Positions 17,496 through 27,273 of a DNA stretch of 64,000 nt are shown here, in pieces. The position numbers were made by a program, and so were the translations under genes. Source of the stretch: Psychrobacter sp. JCM 18900 (GTDB lineage Bacteria > Pseudomonadota > Gammaproteobacteria > Pseudomonadales > Moraxellaceae). The stretch covers positions 124,001 through 188,000 of the forward strand of contig NZ_CAJHBL010000004.1 in NCBI RefSeq assembly GCF_904846625.1, in the 5' to 3' direction. The notes below the pieces were generated by a model. The model saw nothing but the letters and a program-made list of their open reading frames with translations, ran no database searches and had not been told where the DNA came from. Numbering within the stretch: the first letter of the stretch is position 1; each line of letters begins with the position of its first letter.

Positions 17496-18144
17496 GCTCG
17501 CGCTTGATATTATCTCGAGCTTGCGTTTCTAACTGATTATAGTAATGGTCAGTCAGATAGAGTTTGGGATGCGCTAGTAATCCTTGTAGCACTGCAGTGC
17601 GTCCATCACGGTAGTTGTCATCGGCGACATGCTTATATTCTTGACGTATCGCCTTTGCATACTGCTTGTAGGTAGGCCAAGGCGCACCCAAAATACTCAA
17701 ATCCATATCTAACAAATATGCCGCATCATTGTATTTTTCACTGTCTATCAATACATCTATCTGATGATTAGCCGTCATCATAATGAGAGCGTAGATCTGC
17801 TGGCATTGCTCTGTGCTTAGATAAGGGCTCAAAGCATCTGTCGCAAATTCTGCACTTTTTAGCTCGTTGTCGGAGCGTGTTGGGTTATATATCGCATCAT
17901 GATAGTACAGTGCCAATGCAATGATATGCGGCTCAGCAAGATGGTGCTTAATATTCTCAAACTGTACCAAGAGCTGCTCAATATGATTGAGCGTATGATA
18001 GGCACGTTGTGGTTCACCATAGCGCGTCACGATATCTTGCCAAAGCCTATCTATTTGCTTTGGCGAGATATCGCTGGTCATAGCTGACAAATACTGTGCA
18101 AAGCACTTGCCAAGCTCATCATGCTTATTTGAGGCAGTTTTCAT
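17473..18144 (-). CDS. HD-superfamily metal-dependent hydrolase
   Basis: 223 residues, wholly cytosolic. The metal-binding pattern is YHTLNHIEQLL (His), ALALYYHDAIYNP (HD) and a later Asp-rich region YLLDMDLSILG. It matches the COG4339-type predicted metal-dependent HD phosphohydrolases, small bacterial proteins of unknown substrate. It overlaps the converging methyltransferase tail-to-tail and lies just downstream of oxyR on the same strand (39-base gap), so it may be co-transcribed with oxyR. Confidence 0.8.
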   Translation of the reverse strand: MKTASNKHDELGKCFAQYLSAMTSDISPKQIDRLWQDIVTRYGEPQRAYHTLNHIEQLLVQFENIKHHLAEPHIIALALYYHDAIYNPTRSDNELKSAEFATDALSPYLSTEQCQQIYALIMMTANHQIDVLIDSEKYNDAAYLLDMDLSILGAPWPTYKQYAKAIRQEYKHVADDNYRDGRTAVLQGLLAHPKLYLTDHYYNQLETQARDNIKRELTSLAAL

Positions 18145-18183
18145 ATGTCGTTTTTCACTATGACCGTGGTAAAAATGGTTTGA

Positions 18184-19095
18184 TTATTCTTTGTTAGCTA
18201 CCGCATCTTTAAATGCTTTATTAAACACCTCGCCAAGCAAGCTAACATCATCGACACGCGCATAGTTCAGACGGGTGACAAAGGCAATATGGCGATGCGG
18301 CCCGTCTTCAGCCAATGGTATGGCGACGGCATTTTGGTTTTGCAGGTGTAGCTGATCGAGCGCCATTTCAGGCACTAGCGTTGTGCCCATATTGGCAAGT
18401 GCCATCTGAATCAAAGTATTTAAACTAGCATCTGAGAAGCTTGACTTCATTTGTGCACGGTCGAAATGACAGACAGACAGCGTCTGGTCGGTTAGGCAGT
18501 GTCCTTCGCCAAGTAACATGAGATTGGCAGTTGCCAGTTCGTCAGCATTGATAGTATCAAGCTTGGCATGTATGTCATCTTTTGGAAATACAGCAAAGAA
18601 GTCCTCACTCCAAAACTCAAAACTGTGTAGCCCATCTACCGCGTACGGTAGTGCAATGATAGCCGTATCGATATGACCGTAGCGTACTTGCTCAAGCAGA
18701 CGCTCTGTCTGTTGTTCGACGATGGTCATACGGAACTCTGGATATTGAGCACGTAGCGCAGGCAGTACTTTTGGCAGCAAATAAGGCGCAATTGTCGGAA
18801 TAATACCGACAGTCATAGGATAGGCAAGCGGCGTCTGATGGCTATGGGCACGTGTGGTCAAATCACTCACTTCAGAAAACACTCGCTGCGCCCGCGTAAG
18901 AATGTCTTGACCGATAGGGGTAATCAATACCTGTTTATTGTTGCGCTCAAAAATCTGAGTATCTAGCTGTTTTTCTAATTCTGCGATACCCAAACTTAGT
19001 GCAGACTGCGAGATATTGCAATCTTCAGCAGCACGTTTAAAATGACGATGTTTGGCGACGGCTAGGGCAAACTCAAGTTGTCGTAAAGTAATCAT
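18184..19095 (-). CDS. oxyR: Peroxide-sensing LysR-type regulator OxyR
   Basis: 303 residues. The N-terminal winged helix-turn-helix is typical of LysR regulators (LEFALAVAKHRHFKRAAEDCNISQSALS). The effector domain holds the redox pair Cys200 and Cys209 within GEGHCLTDQTLSVC, the same nine-residue spacing as Cys199/Cys208 of Escherichia coli OxyR, so peroxide sensing by disulfide formation should be retained. It is divergent from ahpC, its expected target, across a 268-base control region. GAGAGG lies four bases before the ATG. Confidence 0.95.
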   Translation of the reverse strand: MITLRQLEFALAVAKHRHFKRAAEDCNISQSALSLGIAELEKQLDTQIFERNNKQVLITPIGQDILTRAQRVFSEVSDLTTRAHSHQTPLAYPMTVGIIPTIAPYLLPKVLPALRAQYPEFRMTIVEQQTERLLEQVRYGHIDTAIIALPYAVDGLHSFEFWSEDFFAVFPKDDIHAKLDTINADELATANLMLLGEGHCLTDQTLSVCHFDRAQMKSSFSDASLNTLIQMALANMGTTLVPEMALDQLHLQNQNAVAIPLAEDGPHRHIAFVTRLNYARVDDVSLLGEVFNKAFKDAVANKE

Positions 19096-19363
19096 AAAAC
19101 CTCTCTGTTAGTGGGTTTTTAATGCAATTTATTATGTTTGGTCAACCTTTATAAGGTAGCAAATTACCAATTAAGCACCAATGATAAAATGTAGAGATAA
19201 TAGTTTAACAAGTTTAATAAAACAAAACATCACATTAAAAACTTTTAACTGGATTAACCGTAGAATTCGCGTATAGTTTGTCAGGTAGCCCAGAGAGCTA
19301 GAGGGCTAATTGAAAAAACCATATAAATAATTTCCAATTTACTCAACTATAGAGGAGCCAACC

Positions 19364-19930
19364 ATGGCGTCTATCATCAATCAAGAAATCCCAGAATTTT
19401 CAGCAGATGCATACGTAAATGGTGAATTCAAAACCATCACTTCAGAAGACGTAAAAGGCAACTGGGCGATTTTCCTATTTTACCCAGCTGATTTCACGTT
19501 TGTTTGCCCAACTGAGCTAGAAGACATGGCCGCTCATTATGACGAGCTAAAAGGCCTCGGTGTTGAAGTATACTCAGTATCTACTGACACGCATTTCACA
19601 CATAAAGCGTGGCATGATTCTTCAGAAGCTATCGGTAAAGTACAATACCCAATGATCGGCGATCCTACTGGTAAAATTACTCGTGGCTTTAATGTCATGA
19701 TTGAAGAAGCAGGCTTGGCTGAGCGCGGTACGTTCCTAGTAGATCCTGATGGCTTGATCCAAGTCGCTGAAATCCATGCTGGCGGTATCGGCCGTAGTGC
19801 AAAAGACATGCTACGTAAAGTAAAAGCAGCACAGTATGTTCGTGAAAATGACGGCGAAGTTTGCCCAGCAGCTTGGGAACAAGGCGGCGACACATTGAAG
19901 CCAAGTCTTGACCTAGTTGGTAAAATCTAA
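19364..19930 (+). CDS. ahpC: Alkyl hydroperoxide reductase peroxiredoxin AhpC
   Basis: 188 residues, standard for AhpC. The peroxidatic cysteine is Cys48 in [13 protein letters not shown] and the resolving cysteine is Cys167 in EVCPAAW near the C-terminus. AhpC reduces hydrogen peroxide and organic hydroperoxides, and AhpF (20789) re-reduces it. GAGGAG precedes the ATG. It is transcribed divergently from oxyR. A strong terminator follows, so ahpF is not in the same transcript, unlike in Escherichia coli. Confidence 0.98.
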   Translation: MASIINQEIPEFSADAYVNGEFKTITSEDVKGNWAIFLFYPADFTFVCPTELEDMAAHYDELKGLGVEVYSVSTDTHFTHKAWHDSSEAIGKVQYPMIGDPTGKITRGFNVMIEEAGLAERGTFLVDPDGLIQVAEIHAGGIGRSAKDMLRKVKAAQYVRENDGEVCPAAWEQGGDTLKPSLDLVGKI

Positions 19931-20001
19931 GTAGACATTCCATACTTAGATAAAAGTAGTGCTGTATCTTAAATATCTGATTTAAGGCAGTACTACAAAT
20001 A

Positions 20002-20036
20002 AAGACCCCATCAACATAAGTTGATGGGGTCTTTTT
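20002..20036 (+). terminator. Intrinsic terminator of ahpC
   Basis: A 14-bp perfect stem (aagaccccatcaac with gttgatggggtctt), four-base loop and T run. Also positioned to end the converging DUF465 gene. Confidence 0.95.
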
Positions 20037-20100
20037 ACGTCTTAAGCATAGATATTGTTAGTATTATTTTCTCAGCATATCTCTAAGTATAGACGCAATA

Positions 20101-20349
20101 TTAAGCGCGAGACTGTGCTTTATTTTTATCAATAGTTTTATAAATCTCGTCTTTGAGTTGTAGCTTTCGTCGTTTCATCTGTTCGATTTCTTCGTCGCGA
20201 CTGGCATGCTTGACCACATCGTTTTCAAGCTTATTAATTTGCCTATCTAGAGTCGTATGCTCATCGAAGATACTCGCAAAATGCGTGTCCTTTTGCTTAA
20301 GCTCATCGATAATATCACTGTGATCTTGCCATGTGTCTGTCATTGTCAT
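20101..20349 (-). CDS. YdcH-like DUF465 small helical protein
   Basis: 82 residues, with the family pattern FASIFDEHTTLDRQINKLE followed by EIEQMKRRKLQLKDEIYK; predicted to be two long helices forming a coiled coil. No enzymatic function is known for the family. It lies on the opposite strand between ahpC and ahpF. AAGGA is seven bases before the first ATG. Confidence 0.9.
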   Translation of the reverse strand: MTMTDTWQDHSDIIDELKQKDTHFASIFDEHTTLDRQINKLENDVVKHASRDEEIEQMKRRKLQLKDEIYKTIDKNKAQSRA

Positions 20350-20788
20350 GTTGTCATCCTTGTTATTTAGTGCAAGCTTAGAATAAGCGTAAGCACGTTA
20401 TGGTTAAGACGCTTATGATGGTAAGACTTTGTTTGGAAGGGGTGAAAGTTTAATGGTAATAAAGATAGTTACTTCACGATATTGATAATGCATATTGCTA
20501 TCAATACCATTCGATTGTAGCGAAAAAATAGACCATGTACCATCACTATCATTTGCTTATGTATTTATATTTAATTATTTAAGTTAACAAACGATTGGTT
20601 TTATAAAACATAAAGTTTGAGTTTCTCAGCTTGCTGAAATTCGCTAAACGCTTGATAATAGACACATCAAAGGGCAAGAGCCCACTATATATAACCTTTT
20701 ATACAAAATTATTAACACCAACTATTTTATATTTAGACGCGTGGCATGACAGCTGCCGTTACATATTCAGTCATAATGAGGAACAAAC
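20350..20788. other. Long intergenic region before ahpF with a dyad
   Basis: About 440 AT-rich bases between the divergent DUF465 and ahpF genes. It contains an 8-bp inverted repeat tattgata (20480-20487) / tatcaata (20499-20506). A regulator site is plausible, but the spacing does not match the OxyR consensus. Nothing else was recognised. Confidence 0.5.
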
Positions 20789-22366
20789 ATGATAGATCAG
20801 AATTTATTAGATGCCGTTAAGAACTATAGCGAAAATATGACACGCCCAATTACCTTTATATTGGGTACTGGTACGCATGCAAAACGTGCAGAATTGGTAG
20901 ATTTTTTGACCAAGATTGCTGGAACAACAGACAAAATCAACTTCGATGCAGAAGCGACTGACGATAGTTTGCCTAGTGCGATTAGTTTTAAAGTAGTCAG
21001 CCATATCGATGGCGCATCAGATGATACTGGTATCGTATTCAGCGGTATTCCAGGTGGTCATGAGTTTACGTCATTGATTTTGGCGATTTTGCAAGCGGGT
21101 GGTCATACGCTAAAGTTGGATGAAGGTATCCAAAAGCTAGTTAAGCGCTTTAATAAGCCGCTACAGTTCCAGACCTACGTGTCATTGTCATGCCATAGCT
21201 GCCCAGAAGTCGTTCAAGCATTGAACCAGTTTGCGCTACTAAACGATGGTATCAGTAATGAGATGATCGACGGTGCATTGTTCCAAGAGCAAGTAGAAGC
21301 GAACAAAATCCAAGGCGTACCAGCTGTATTTTTAAACGGTAAGCCATTTGCTAATGGTCTGATCGACACTGCTAAATTGATTGGAAAATTGCAAGAGCAG
21401 TTCCCTGATTTACTGTCAGAAGTAGAAGACGATGCTGAGCAATTAGAGCAGCAAGACGTTACTATCATCGGTGCTGGCCCTGCAGGTGTGGCTGCTGCCA
21501 TCTACACAGCGCGTAAAGGCTTAAAAGTTACAATGGTCGCTGATCGTATCGGTGGACAGGTAAAAGACACGCAAGATATCGAAAACTTGATCTCAGTACC
21601 GCTCACTAATGGTACGGATTTATCGACCAACTTTGTTAAGCACTTGGCTGAATACAACATCACGCTAAAAGAGCATGTGAGCGTTAAAGAAATTGGTGAG
21701 ACTGAAGAAGAGAACTACAGTATCCACCTAAATACTGGTGAGACTTTTAATACTCGTAGTATCATCTTGGCGACAGGTGCTCAGTGGAGAAAGCTTGGTG
21801 TACCGGGCGAAGAAGAAAATATCGGTAAAGGCGTGGCTTTCTGTGCGCATTGTGATGGCCCATTCTTTAAAGGTAAAGATATCTCAGTGATCGGCGGTGG
21901 TAACTCAGGCGTTGAGGCAGCACTAGATTTGGCAGGTATCGTCAATCACGTTACTGTACTCGAGTTCGCTGATGAATTGAAAGCTGACCAAGTACTGATC
22001 AATAAAGCCAGAGAGAAAACCAACATCGAGTTCATTACTGGTGCAGCAACGCAAGAAATCAAAGCGACTGATGGTAAAGTATCGTCTATCGTTTACCAAG
22101 ATCGCAGCACAGGTGAGACTCATGAGCGTGACTTATCAGGGGTGTTTGTACAGATTGGTTTAGTGCCAAACACTGGATTCATCAAAGGCTTCGTTGATCT
22201 AAACCGCTTTGGTGAGATCGAAATCGATGAGCGCTGCCGTACAGATCGTAAAGGTATCTTCGCTTGTGGTGATGTAACCACCGTACCATTCAAACAGATC
22301 AACATTGCGATGGGTGAAGGTAGTAAAGCAGCATTGTCAGCGTTTGAATACTTAGTTATGCAGTAA
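20789..22366 (+). CDS. ahpF: Alkyl hydroperoxide reductase flavoprotein AhpF
   Basis: 525 residues. The N-terminal double-thioredoxin domain (to about 200) has Cys135/Cys138 in SCHSCPE. The FAD motif follows (VTIIGAGPAGVAAAIYTARKG begins near 225), then the second redox pair FCAHCDGPFF (about 350), the NADH-binding VIGGGNSGVEAALDLAG and a C-terminal FAD contact ACGDVTTVPFKQI. Electrons run from NADH through FAD and the two disulfides to AhpC. GAGGAA precedes the ATG, and a terminator follows. Confidence 0.97.
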   Translation: MIDQNLLDAVKNYSENMTRPITFILGTGTHAKRAELVDFLTKIAGTTDKINFDAEATDDSLPSAISFKVVSHIDGASDDTGIVFSGIPGGHEFTSLILAILQAGGHTLKLDEGIQKLVKRFNKPLQFQTYVSLSCHSCPEVVQALNQFALLNDGISNEMIDGALFQEQVEANKIQGVPAVFLNGKPFANGLIDTAKLIGKLQEQFPDLLSEVEDDAEQLEQQDVTIIGAGPAGVAAAIYTARKGLKVTMVADRIGGQVKDTQDIENLISVPLTNGTDLSTNFVKHLAEYNITLKEHVSVKEIGETEEENYSIHLNTGETFNTRSIILATGAQWRKLGVPGEEENIGKGVAFCAHCDGPFFKGKDISVIGGGNSGVEAALDLAGIVNHVTVLEFADELKADQVLINKAREKTNIEFITGAATQEIKATDGKVSSIVYQDRSTGETHERDLSGVFVQIGLVPNTGFIKGFVDLNRFGEIEIDERCRTDRKGIFACGDVTTVPFKQINIAMGEGSKAALSAFEYLVMQ

Positions 22367-22390
22367 GCTGTTCAGTTTAGTTTCAGTATA

Positions 22391-22420
22391 AAAGGCCACC
22401 TCGGTTGAGGTGGTCTTTTT
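22391..22420 (+). terminator. Intrinsic terminator of ahpF
   Basis: An 11-bp stem around gccacctc/gaggtggt with one G-T pair, loop ggtt and a T run. Confidence 0.92.
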
Positions 22421-22624
22421 ATGTTAGCGTATAAATACTTCTCTATAAAAAAATCCTGATATTTAGAAAATGGACTCTTAAGTAAACAAATAACGCGTTT
22501 TCACTCAGAAAATATCAGTATTTACGTTACAAATTCGACATTTGCATTACAAACTCGTGTTGTTGATGCAATAATGTATGCAATAAAACCTATCATAGCG
22601 TCATGAACTATAAGGAAAATAGGC

Positions 22625-24073
22625 ATGGAATATATTGAAGCTTTTTTTGCCCTAGTCGGGGATCTAACGTGGGGCTGGGCGCTCGTGCCTATGCTAATTA
22701 TTTTTGGTTTATTATTTACCATCGTAGGCAGGTTCGCTCAGTTTAAATATTTTAAACGTATGTTCCGCGTATTCAAAACGGATGAGGTAGGTGACGACGG
22801 AATTTCTGCCCGTCAAGCGTTGCTCGTTTCTATCGGTGGACGTGTAGGCGGTGGTAATATTGCTGGTGTTGCTGTTGCCATCTCTTTAGGGGGTCCGGGA
22901 GCGGTATTCTGGATGTGGGTTGTGGCTTTAATTGGCATGATGACCAGCATTGTCGAGTGTAGCTTAGCCCAGCTTTATAAGCGTAGAGATACTGATGGTA
23001 ACTTTCGCGGTGGCCCTGCAACCTATATTTTACATGGTTTAGGTAAAGACTATCGCTGGCTTGCCGTTATTTATGCTATTGCTTTACTACTGTCTTTCTC
23101 TATCGGGTTTATCGCGTTCCAAGGTAATACGGTGGCAGGTTCTGCGCTTGAAAGCTTTGGGATTGATCGCTGGATATCGGGTGTGGTGTTGGTCATTGCT
23201 GGTGGGTTTATTGTCTTTGGCGGTATTCAGCGCATTGCAAAAGTAGCTGACGTTGTCATTCCTGTTATGGCATTAATCTATATTGGTATGGCACTTGTTG
23301 TTATATTGTTCAATGTCACAGAGCTGCCTACGTTGATGGTAATGATTGTCAAAAATGCATTTGGTATTGAGTCTGTCGTGGGCGGTGGTATTGGTGTGGC
23401 GATTGAGCAAGGTATGAAGCGTGGTTTATTCTCTAATGAAGCAGGTCTAGGTTCTGCGCCTAATATTGCTGCCACCGCTTATGCCACTCATCCTGTGAGT
23501 CAAGGTATCTCGCAGTCATTATCTGTATTTATTGATACGATAATCGTATGTAGTGCCACCGCATTTATGATTTTACTGAGCGGCGTATATCAACCAGGTG
23601 CTGAAGTCGATGGTATTGTACTGGCACAGCAAGCGTTAACGACTCAGCTTGGGAACTGGGCGCAGTATATTCTGACTATATCGCTATTGTTATTTACACT
23701 AAGTTCTATCATGTATAACTACTACATGGGCGAAAACGCCATTAATTTCTTGATCAAAAAGAATATTAAAAAAGCGACCTTGGTTTTACGAATTGTCGTG
23801 ATGGCGATATTATTCTTGGGCGCAGTGGCTCCTGCCGCTACTACAGTATTCTTCTTCGCTGATCCGTTGATGGGCGTGCTAGCGCTAGCAAACTTACTGG
23901 CCTTGATAATGTTATTTCCACGAGCTAAGCGTCTATTGGACGACTTTGCAAGTCAGTTGAAATCAGGGGTTAAAGAGCCGCTATTTGATGCAAAAGAGTA
24001 TGAGAAGTTAGATCTTGATCTGAGCGCATGGGGCAAAAAAGCAGTAAAAGAGGCATTAGAGCAAAAGCAGTAA
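22625..24073 (+). CDS. Sodium:alanine symporter (AGCS family)
   Basis: 482 residues with about ten membrane helices. Family signatures are visible: RQALLVSIGGRVGGGNIAGVAVAI near the N-terminus, GGPGAVFWMWVVALIGM, and FSNEAGLGSAPNIAATA (the GxGS region). AGCS proteins import alanine or glycine with Na+. The regulator is not adjacent and the exact amino acid cannot be read. A terminator follows. Confidence 0.93.
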   Translation: MEYIEAFFALVGDLTWGWALVPMLIIFGLLFTIVGRFAQFKYFKRMFRVFKTDEVGDDGISARQALLVSIGGRVGGGNIAGVAVAISLGGPGAVFWMWVVALIGMMTSIVECSLAQLYKRRDTDGNFRGGPATYILHGLGKDYRWLAVIYAIALLLSFSIGFIAFQGNTVAGSALESFGIDRWISGVVLVIAGGFIVFGGIQRIAKVADVVIPVMALIYIGMALVVILFNVTELPTLMVMIVKNAFGIESVVGGGIGVAIEQGMKRGLFSNEAGLGSAPNIAATAYATHPVSQGISQSLSVFIDTIIVCSATAFMILLSGVYQPGAEVDGIVLAQQALTTQLGNWAQYILTISLLLFTLSSIMYNYYMGENAINFLIKKNIKKATLVLRIVVMAILFLGAVAPAATTVFFFADPLMGVLALANLLALIMLFPRAKRLLDDFASQLKSGVKEPLFDAKEYEKLDLDLSAWGKKAVKEALEQKQ

Positions 24074-24100
24074 AACGTTATGCTCGAAGTCTTATCAAAC

Positions 24101-24136
24101 AAAAAACCACTCTGGCTAAGCTGAAGTGGTTTTTTT
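24101..24136 (+). terminator. Intrinsic terminator of the AGCS symporter gene
   Basis: The stem aaaaccact with agtggtttt around a 13-base loop, followed by a T run. Confidence 0.85.
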
Positions 24137-24146
24137 ATGTAAGATA

Positions 24147-24899
24147 CTATTTATTCGCCAATACGCCAACGACAGACAGTATCTTGCCTGCTTCATCTTC
24201 TTCAATAACTCGAGTTTCTGTTAGTGCTGATTGTTGCCACGCCTGTATGTGTGGATGATTTAGCATGGTTTGGCAATATTGCTTAGTCAGTGGCTGCAAA
24301 GTAATATCAGATGCATCAGCATAAGTCTGTAATCGCAGCACCACTGGAGCAAAAAACACATCAGCTGCTGTGAAATCTCCGAATAAGAAACTGTCTGCTG
24401 AGGGAGTTTTTAAACAATCGGCAAAGATGTCTTCGATACGAGTGATATCTGCTAAGCAAGCACTACTTGGTTGTATCTTAGCCGTTGCTCGTATATTCAT
24501 CGGCATCTCGTTACGAATGCCTGTCAATCCCGAATGCATCTCAGCCACGATGCTTTGGCAATAGGCACTATTTATTCTACTTTGACTATTATGTCGTTTT
24601 TCAGCGTTAGATTTATCAATACCTGTCCAAATATCAATATCCGTAAAGTACTCATTAGCATGCATAGCAATCGCTAAGGTGTCCCAAACGGTTACTTTAT
24701 TATCTTTTTCACCATAGACTAAAATAGGTACTTTACCCGTTGGTGAATGCGCTTCGAGCATTGAGCGTGCTGATGGATGAAACAACTCGACAAGTTGCTC
24801 ATCAAAATCAACATTGAAGGCTTTGAGCAATAGCCATGCTCGTAGCGACCAAGATGAGTAGTTTCTATTCCCAATAATTAATAGCGGTTTTTGCATCAT
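24147..24899 (-). CDS. Glutathione S-transferase family protein
   Basis: 250 residues. The N-terminal thioredoxin-fold half contains IGNRNYSSWSLRAWLLLKA, the catalytic Ser/Tyr region of the YfcF/zeta-like bacterial GSTs, and SPTGKVPILV with the conserved cis-Pro for glutathione. The C-terminal half is helical. The substrate is unknown. Either of two adjacent ATGs could start it; AGGA spacing favours the second (24896). Confidence 0.9.
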   Translation of the reverse strand: MMQKPLLIIGNRNYSSWSLRAWLLLKAFNVDFDEQLVELFHPSARSMLEAHSPTGKVPILVYGEKDNKVTVWDTLAIAMHANEYFTDIDIWTGIDKSNAEKRHNSQSRINSAYCQSIVAEMHSGLTGIRNEMPMNIRATAKIQPSSACLADITRIEDIFADCLKTPSADSFLFGDFTAADVFFAPVVLRLQTYADASDITLQPLTKQYCQTMLNHPHIQAWQQSALTETRVIEEDEAGKILSVVGVLANK

Positions 24900-25003
24900 A
24901 GAGTCCTATTAAGCGATAACAGTAGCATTTTATTATGTACTCAATGTTGAGTATTGACCAGTCTATAACCCGAGCTATATTTCTATCATTTAAATCCTAT
25001 TTC

Positions 25004-25034
25004 AAAAAAATGCCCATCTAATATTTAGACGGGT
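25004..25034 (-). terminator. Terminator for the BASS transporter gene
   Basis: Read on the minus strand, a 9-bp stem (cccgtctaa/ttagatggg with one G-T) has a three-base loop followed by seven T. Confidence 0.9.
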
Positions 25035-25077
25035 ACTTATTTAGAAGGGCGCTTTTTATTTCTTACATTCGCTATCA

Positions 25078-25935
25078 TCAGTTCTTGTTTTTGATTAGGA
25101 AAATAACGGGCAGCGCAACGACATACATCAGCACACCGTACAAAGCAGCAGGCAGCGCGATGACGGGTAGTGTGCTCACACCCATGATGATAGGGGCTAA
25201 GGTAATAGCCGTCGTGCTATTTTGGATACTGGTTTCTATCGAGATGGTTTTGGTATCAAACCAGCTGAGCTTTAGGACTCTAGAGATCGAGATGCTAATA
25301 GCGAATAAAATAGCAATGATAAAGATCAGCTCTAAACCAATTTGAGTGAACTGTGATTGTAGTAGTTGCCAGTTAGAGGCAATAGCAGCAAAGACGATTA
25401 GTACAAAAAACACGCTGGCCAAGCCGTTTAGAAGGCTGCTACGACGTACCATAAAGTCAGTGAATTTGTGGCGAGCAAGCATACCAAGAGATACGGGCAA
25501 AGTGGTCAATAAGAACATGACTAGGCCAATCTTTATCGCGCTAATAGAATTTGCCTGATCTTTCATAAAGTGATCAAAAGCCAACGTGATTAAGATAGGT
25601 AATGTAATGACCGATAGTATGCTGACCACACCGGTCAACGCGATAGAGAGAGCGACATTTCCTTTGGCATAGTAGGTCAGCATGTTGCTAGTGACGCCAC
25701 CGGGACAAAAACTAATCAGCATAATCCCAAAAGCAATCGCTGGTGGCGGAGCCGTCACTAACACGACTGCGAGCGCAACCAACGGTACCAACACAACTTG
25801 ATTGATTAAACCAACAAAGAACGCTTTTGGATATTTGGCAATGACCTTAAAATCACTAAGTTTTAGCCCTGCTCCTAGAGTGAACATAATGTAGGCAAGG
25901 GCTAGTGGCAGTAATGCTAGCGCGGTATTATTCAT
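25078..25935 (-). CDS. Bile acid:sodium symporter (BASS) family transporter
   Basis: 285 residues with nine to ten hydrophobic helices. The BASS signatures are SFCPGGVTSNMLTYYAKGNVALSI and the later ETSIQNSTTAITLAPIIMG, which form the crossing helices and Na+ sites. Bacterial members transport organic anions; the substrate is unknown. ATG at 25935 with AAGGA seven bases upstream is preferred over TTG at 25938. Confidence 0.92.
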   Translation of the reverse strand: MNNTALALLPLALAYIMFTLGAGLKLSDFKVIAKYPKAFFVGLINQVVLVPLVALAVVLVTAPPPAIAFGIMLISFCPGGVTSNMLTYYAKGNVALSIALTGVVSILSVITLPILITLAFDHFMKDQANSISAIKIGLVMFLLTTLPVSLGMLARHKFTDFMVRRSSLLNGLASVFFVLIVFAAIASNWQLLQSQFTQIGLELIFIIAILFAISISISRVLKLSWFDTKTISIETSIQNSTTAITLAPIIMGVSTLPVIALPAALYGVLMYVVALPVIFLIKNKN

Positions 25936-26310
25936 CAAACATTCCTTGTAAAACTAAATGCCATACCAAGATGGCGTTTTGAAAGTAAATAGCAGCGGGG
26001 CAACCTTGTCATCAGGCAGCTGCTCACAATCCATGTGTTTAGGTATTCAATCGTCTAGCTAATTAAGGGTCTCAACCACTAAGCTAGATCAAGCCTATCA
26101 AATGATAATAGCGGTATTACGCTCGTATAGTAACCCACTTGTCGTGACTATTGAGGTTGGTCGAGGTTGTTGGAAGCTATCGGGAAATGATCAGGCAGTG
26201 ATTGGGTTGTTTGTGGCTAATGACACTTTGAGCATAATGATAAACGCAGTAAAAAGCCCACAAGATTCTGTGGGCTAAATATTCTAACTGTCTAGTCTAT
26301 TTATGCTGCA
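25936..26310. other. Non-coding stretch between BASS and DUF442 genes
   Basis: About 375 bases holding the minus-strand terminator at 26250. No ORF with codon support, RNA or repeat was seen in the rest. It probably carries the BASS promoter. Confidence 0.5.
26250..26277 (-). terminator. Terminator for the DUF442 genes
   Basis: On the minus strand, the 8-bp stem agcccaca/tgtgggct is followed by a T run of five. Confidence 0.85.
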
Positions 26311-26643
26311 CTAGTCATCTAGTAAATCCATTTGCTTAGCGGCTTCATAGATACCGTTTGAGCGGTTACCCGTGCGGCAAAAAATCAGCATTGGCTGTTC
26401 AGCTTGATTAAAGAAATCTGCAAACGTTTCGACGTGAGTTTGATTCAGCTCATTACCTGCAAAAGAAATCTCTTTATAAGCAAGTCCAGCTTCTTTGGCT
26501 GCTGCTTCGATTTCGGCACTGGTTGGCTGATTTGGCTCTTCACCATCAGGACGGTTATTAATAATGGTTTTGAAACCATTTTCGGCAATCATAGGCACTT
26601 GGTCAGGCGTGATTTGTCCGGTAAAGCTAACTTCATGGCTCAT
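26311..26643 (-). CDS. DUF442 / TIGR01244 sulfurtransferase-phosphatase-like protein A
   Basis: 110 residues. It matches the DUF442 domain found at the N-terminus of Blh: FTGQITPDQVPMIAENGFKTIINNRPDGEEPNQP, then the active-site loop FCRTGNRSNGIY with its nucleophile Cys and Arg (CxxxxR). The fold is that of dual-specificity phosphatases. In persulfide operons such domains act with a persulfide dioxygenase as rhodanese-like sulfurtransferases. AAGGAG is five bases before the ATG. It is the last of two tandem paralogues on this strand. Confidence 0.9.
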   Translation of the reverse strand: MSHEVSFTGQITPDQVPMIAENGFKTIINNRPDGEEPNQPTSAEIEAAAKEAGLAYKEISFAGNELNQTHVETFADFFNQAEQPMLIFCRTGNRSNGIYEAAKQMDLLDD

Positions 26644-26709
26644 AAGAGCTCCTTTTTTTATTGGTGTTGTTGGGTTTATAAAACGTGTTGGTTCGAGCGA
26701 CGGTTGTTG

Positions 26710-27036
26710 TTATAACAGACCTTGCATCAATGCGCTTTGGTACAGTAGCTTGGCACGTGCACCAGTGCCACAAAACATTAATATAGGCTTGGGCATTGAG
26801 TGATAGAACTCGGCAAACTGCTCGACCGTCAGCATACTTAGGCGCTCATCATCAAACGGTAGATGATGATACGCTAGGTTTGCCTGTTCGGTAGCCGTTG
26901 CCAAATCGCAGCTATTAGGCTGTGTTTCAATCTCGGCATCTGGCCGAATGTTAAGCACTGAGCGATAACCAAGCTCAGCAATCTTAACGCATTGGCTTGG
27001 GTATATTTGCTTATAAATCGTTAAATTATCGGTCAT
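26710..27036 (-). CDS. DUF442 / TIGR01244 sulfurtransferase-phosphatase-like protein B
   Basis: 108 residues, a diverged paralogue of the next gene downstream. It shares YPSQCVKIAELGYRSVLNIRPDAE and an active-site loop FCGTGARAKLLY, so Cys and Arg are both present, though the loop is different (GTGAR rather than RTGNR). It is separated from its paralogue by 66 bases. The two copies probably differ in substrate; this is inference. No strong Shine-Dalgarno is seen. Confidence 0.85.
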   Translation of the reverse strand: MTDNLTIYKQIYPSQCVKIAELGYRSVLNIRPDAEIETQPNSCDLATATEQANLAYHHLPFDDERLSMLTVEQFAEFYHSMPKPILMFCGTGARAKLLYQSALMQGLL

Positions 27037-27273
27037 AAGATAGGTTCAGTTATATTTGTTAAAGTATATTTATTATTGAGGGTTGGGCTAAGAATATCAA
27101 AGGACTATAAATCAGCATTTTTTAGGTCGATTTCTAGGTTAATTGATTCCCTATTTAGTGCGTCTAGCATAACACAGGCGCTATCATAGCGATATTGTGT
27201 TGTAGACGACAATAGTAATTGAGGTTGAGCGAAAACTAATGTTATAGCGATTTCATTGTAATCAAAATATAGA

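Noticed and set aside
19096-19363. OxyR site between oxyR and ahpC
   Set aside because: Expected from biology, but I could not match the four-element ATAG/CTAT spacing by eye, so no site is called.
26311-27036. Dual-specificity phosphatase annotation for the DUF442 pair
   Set aside because: The fold is phosphatase-like, but the DUF442 pattern and the persulfide gene context favour a sulfur-transfer role.
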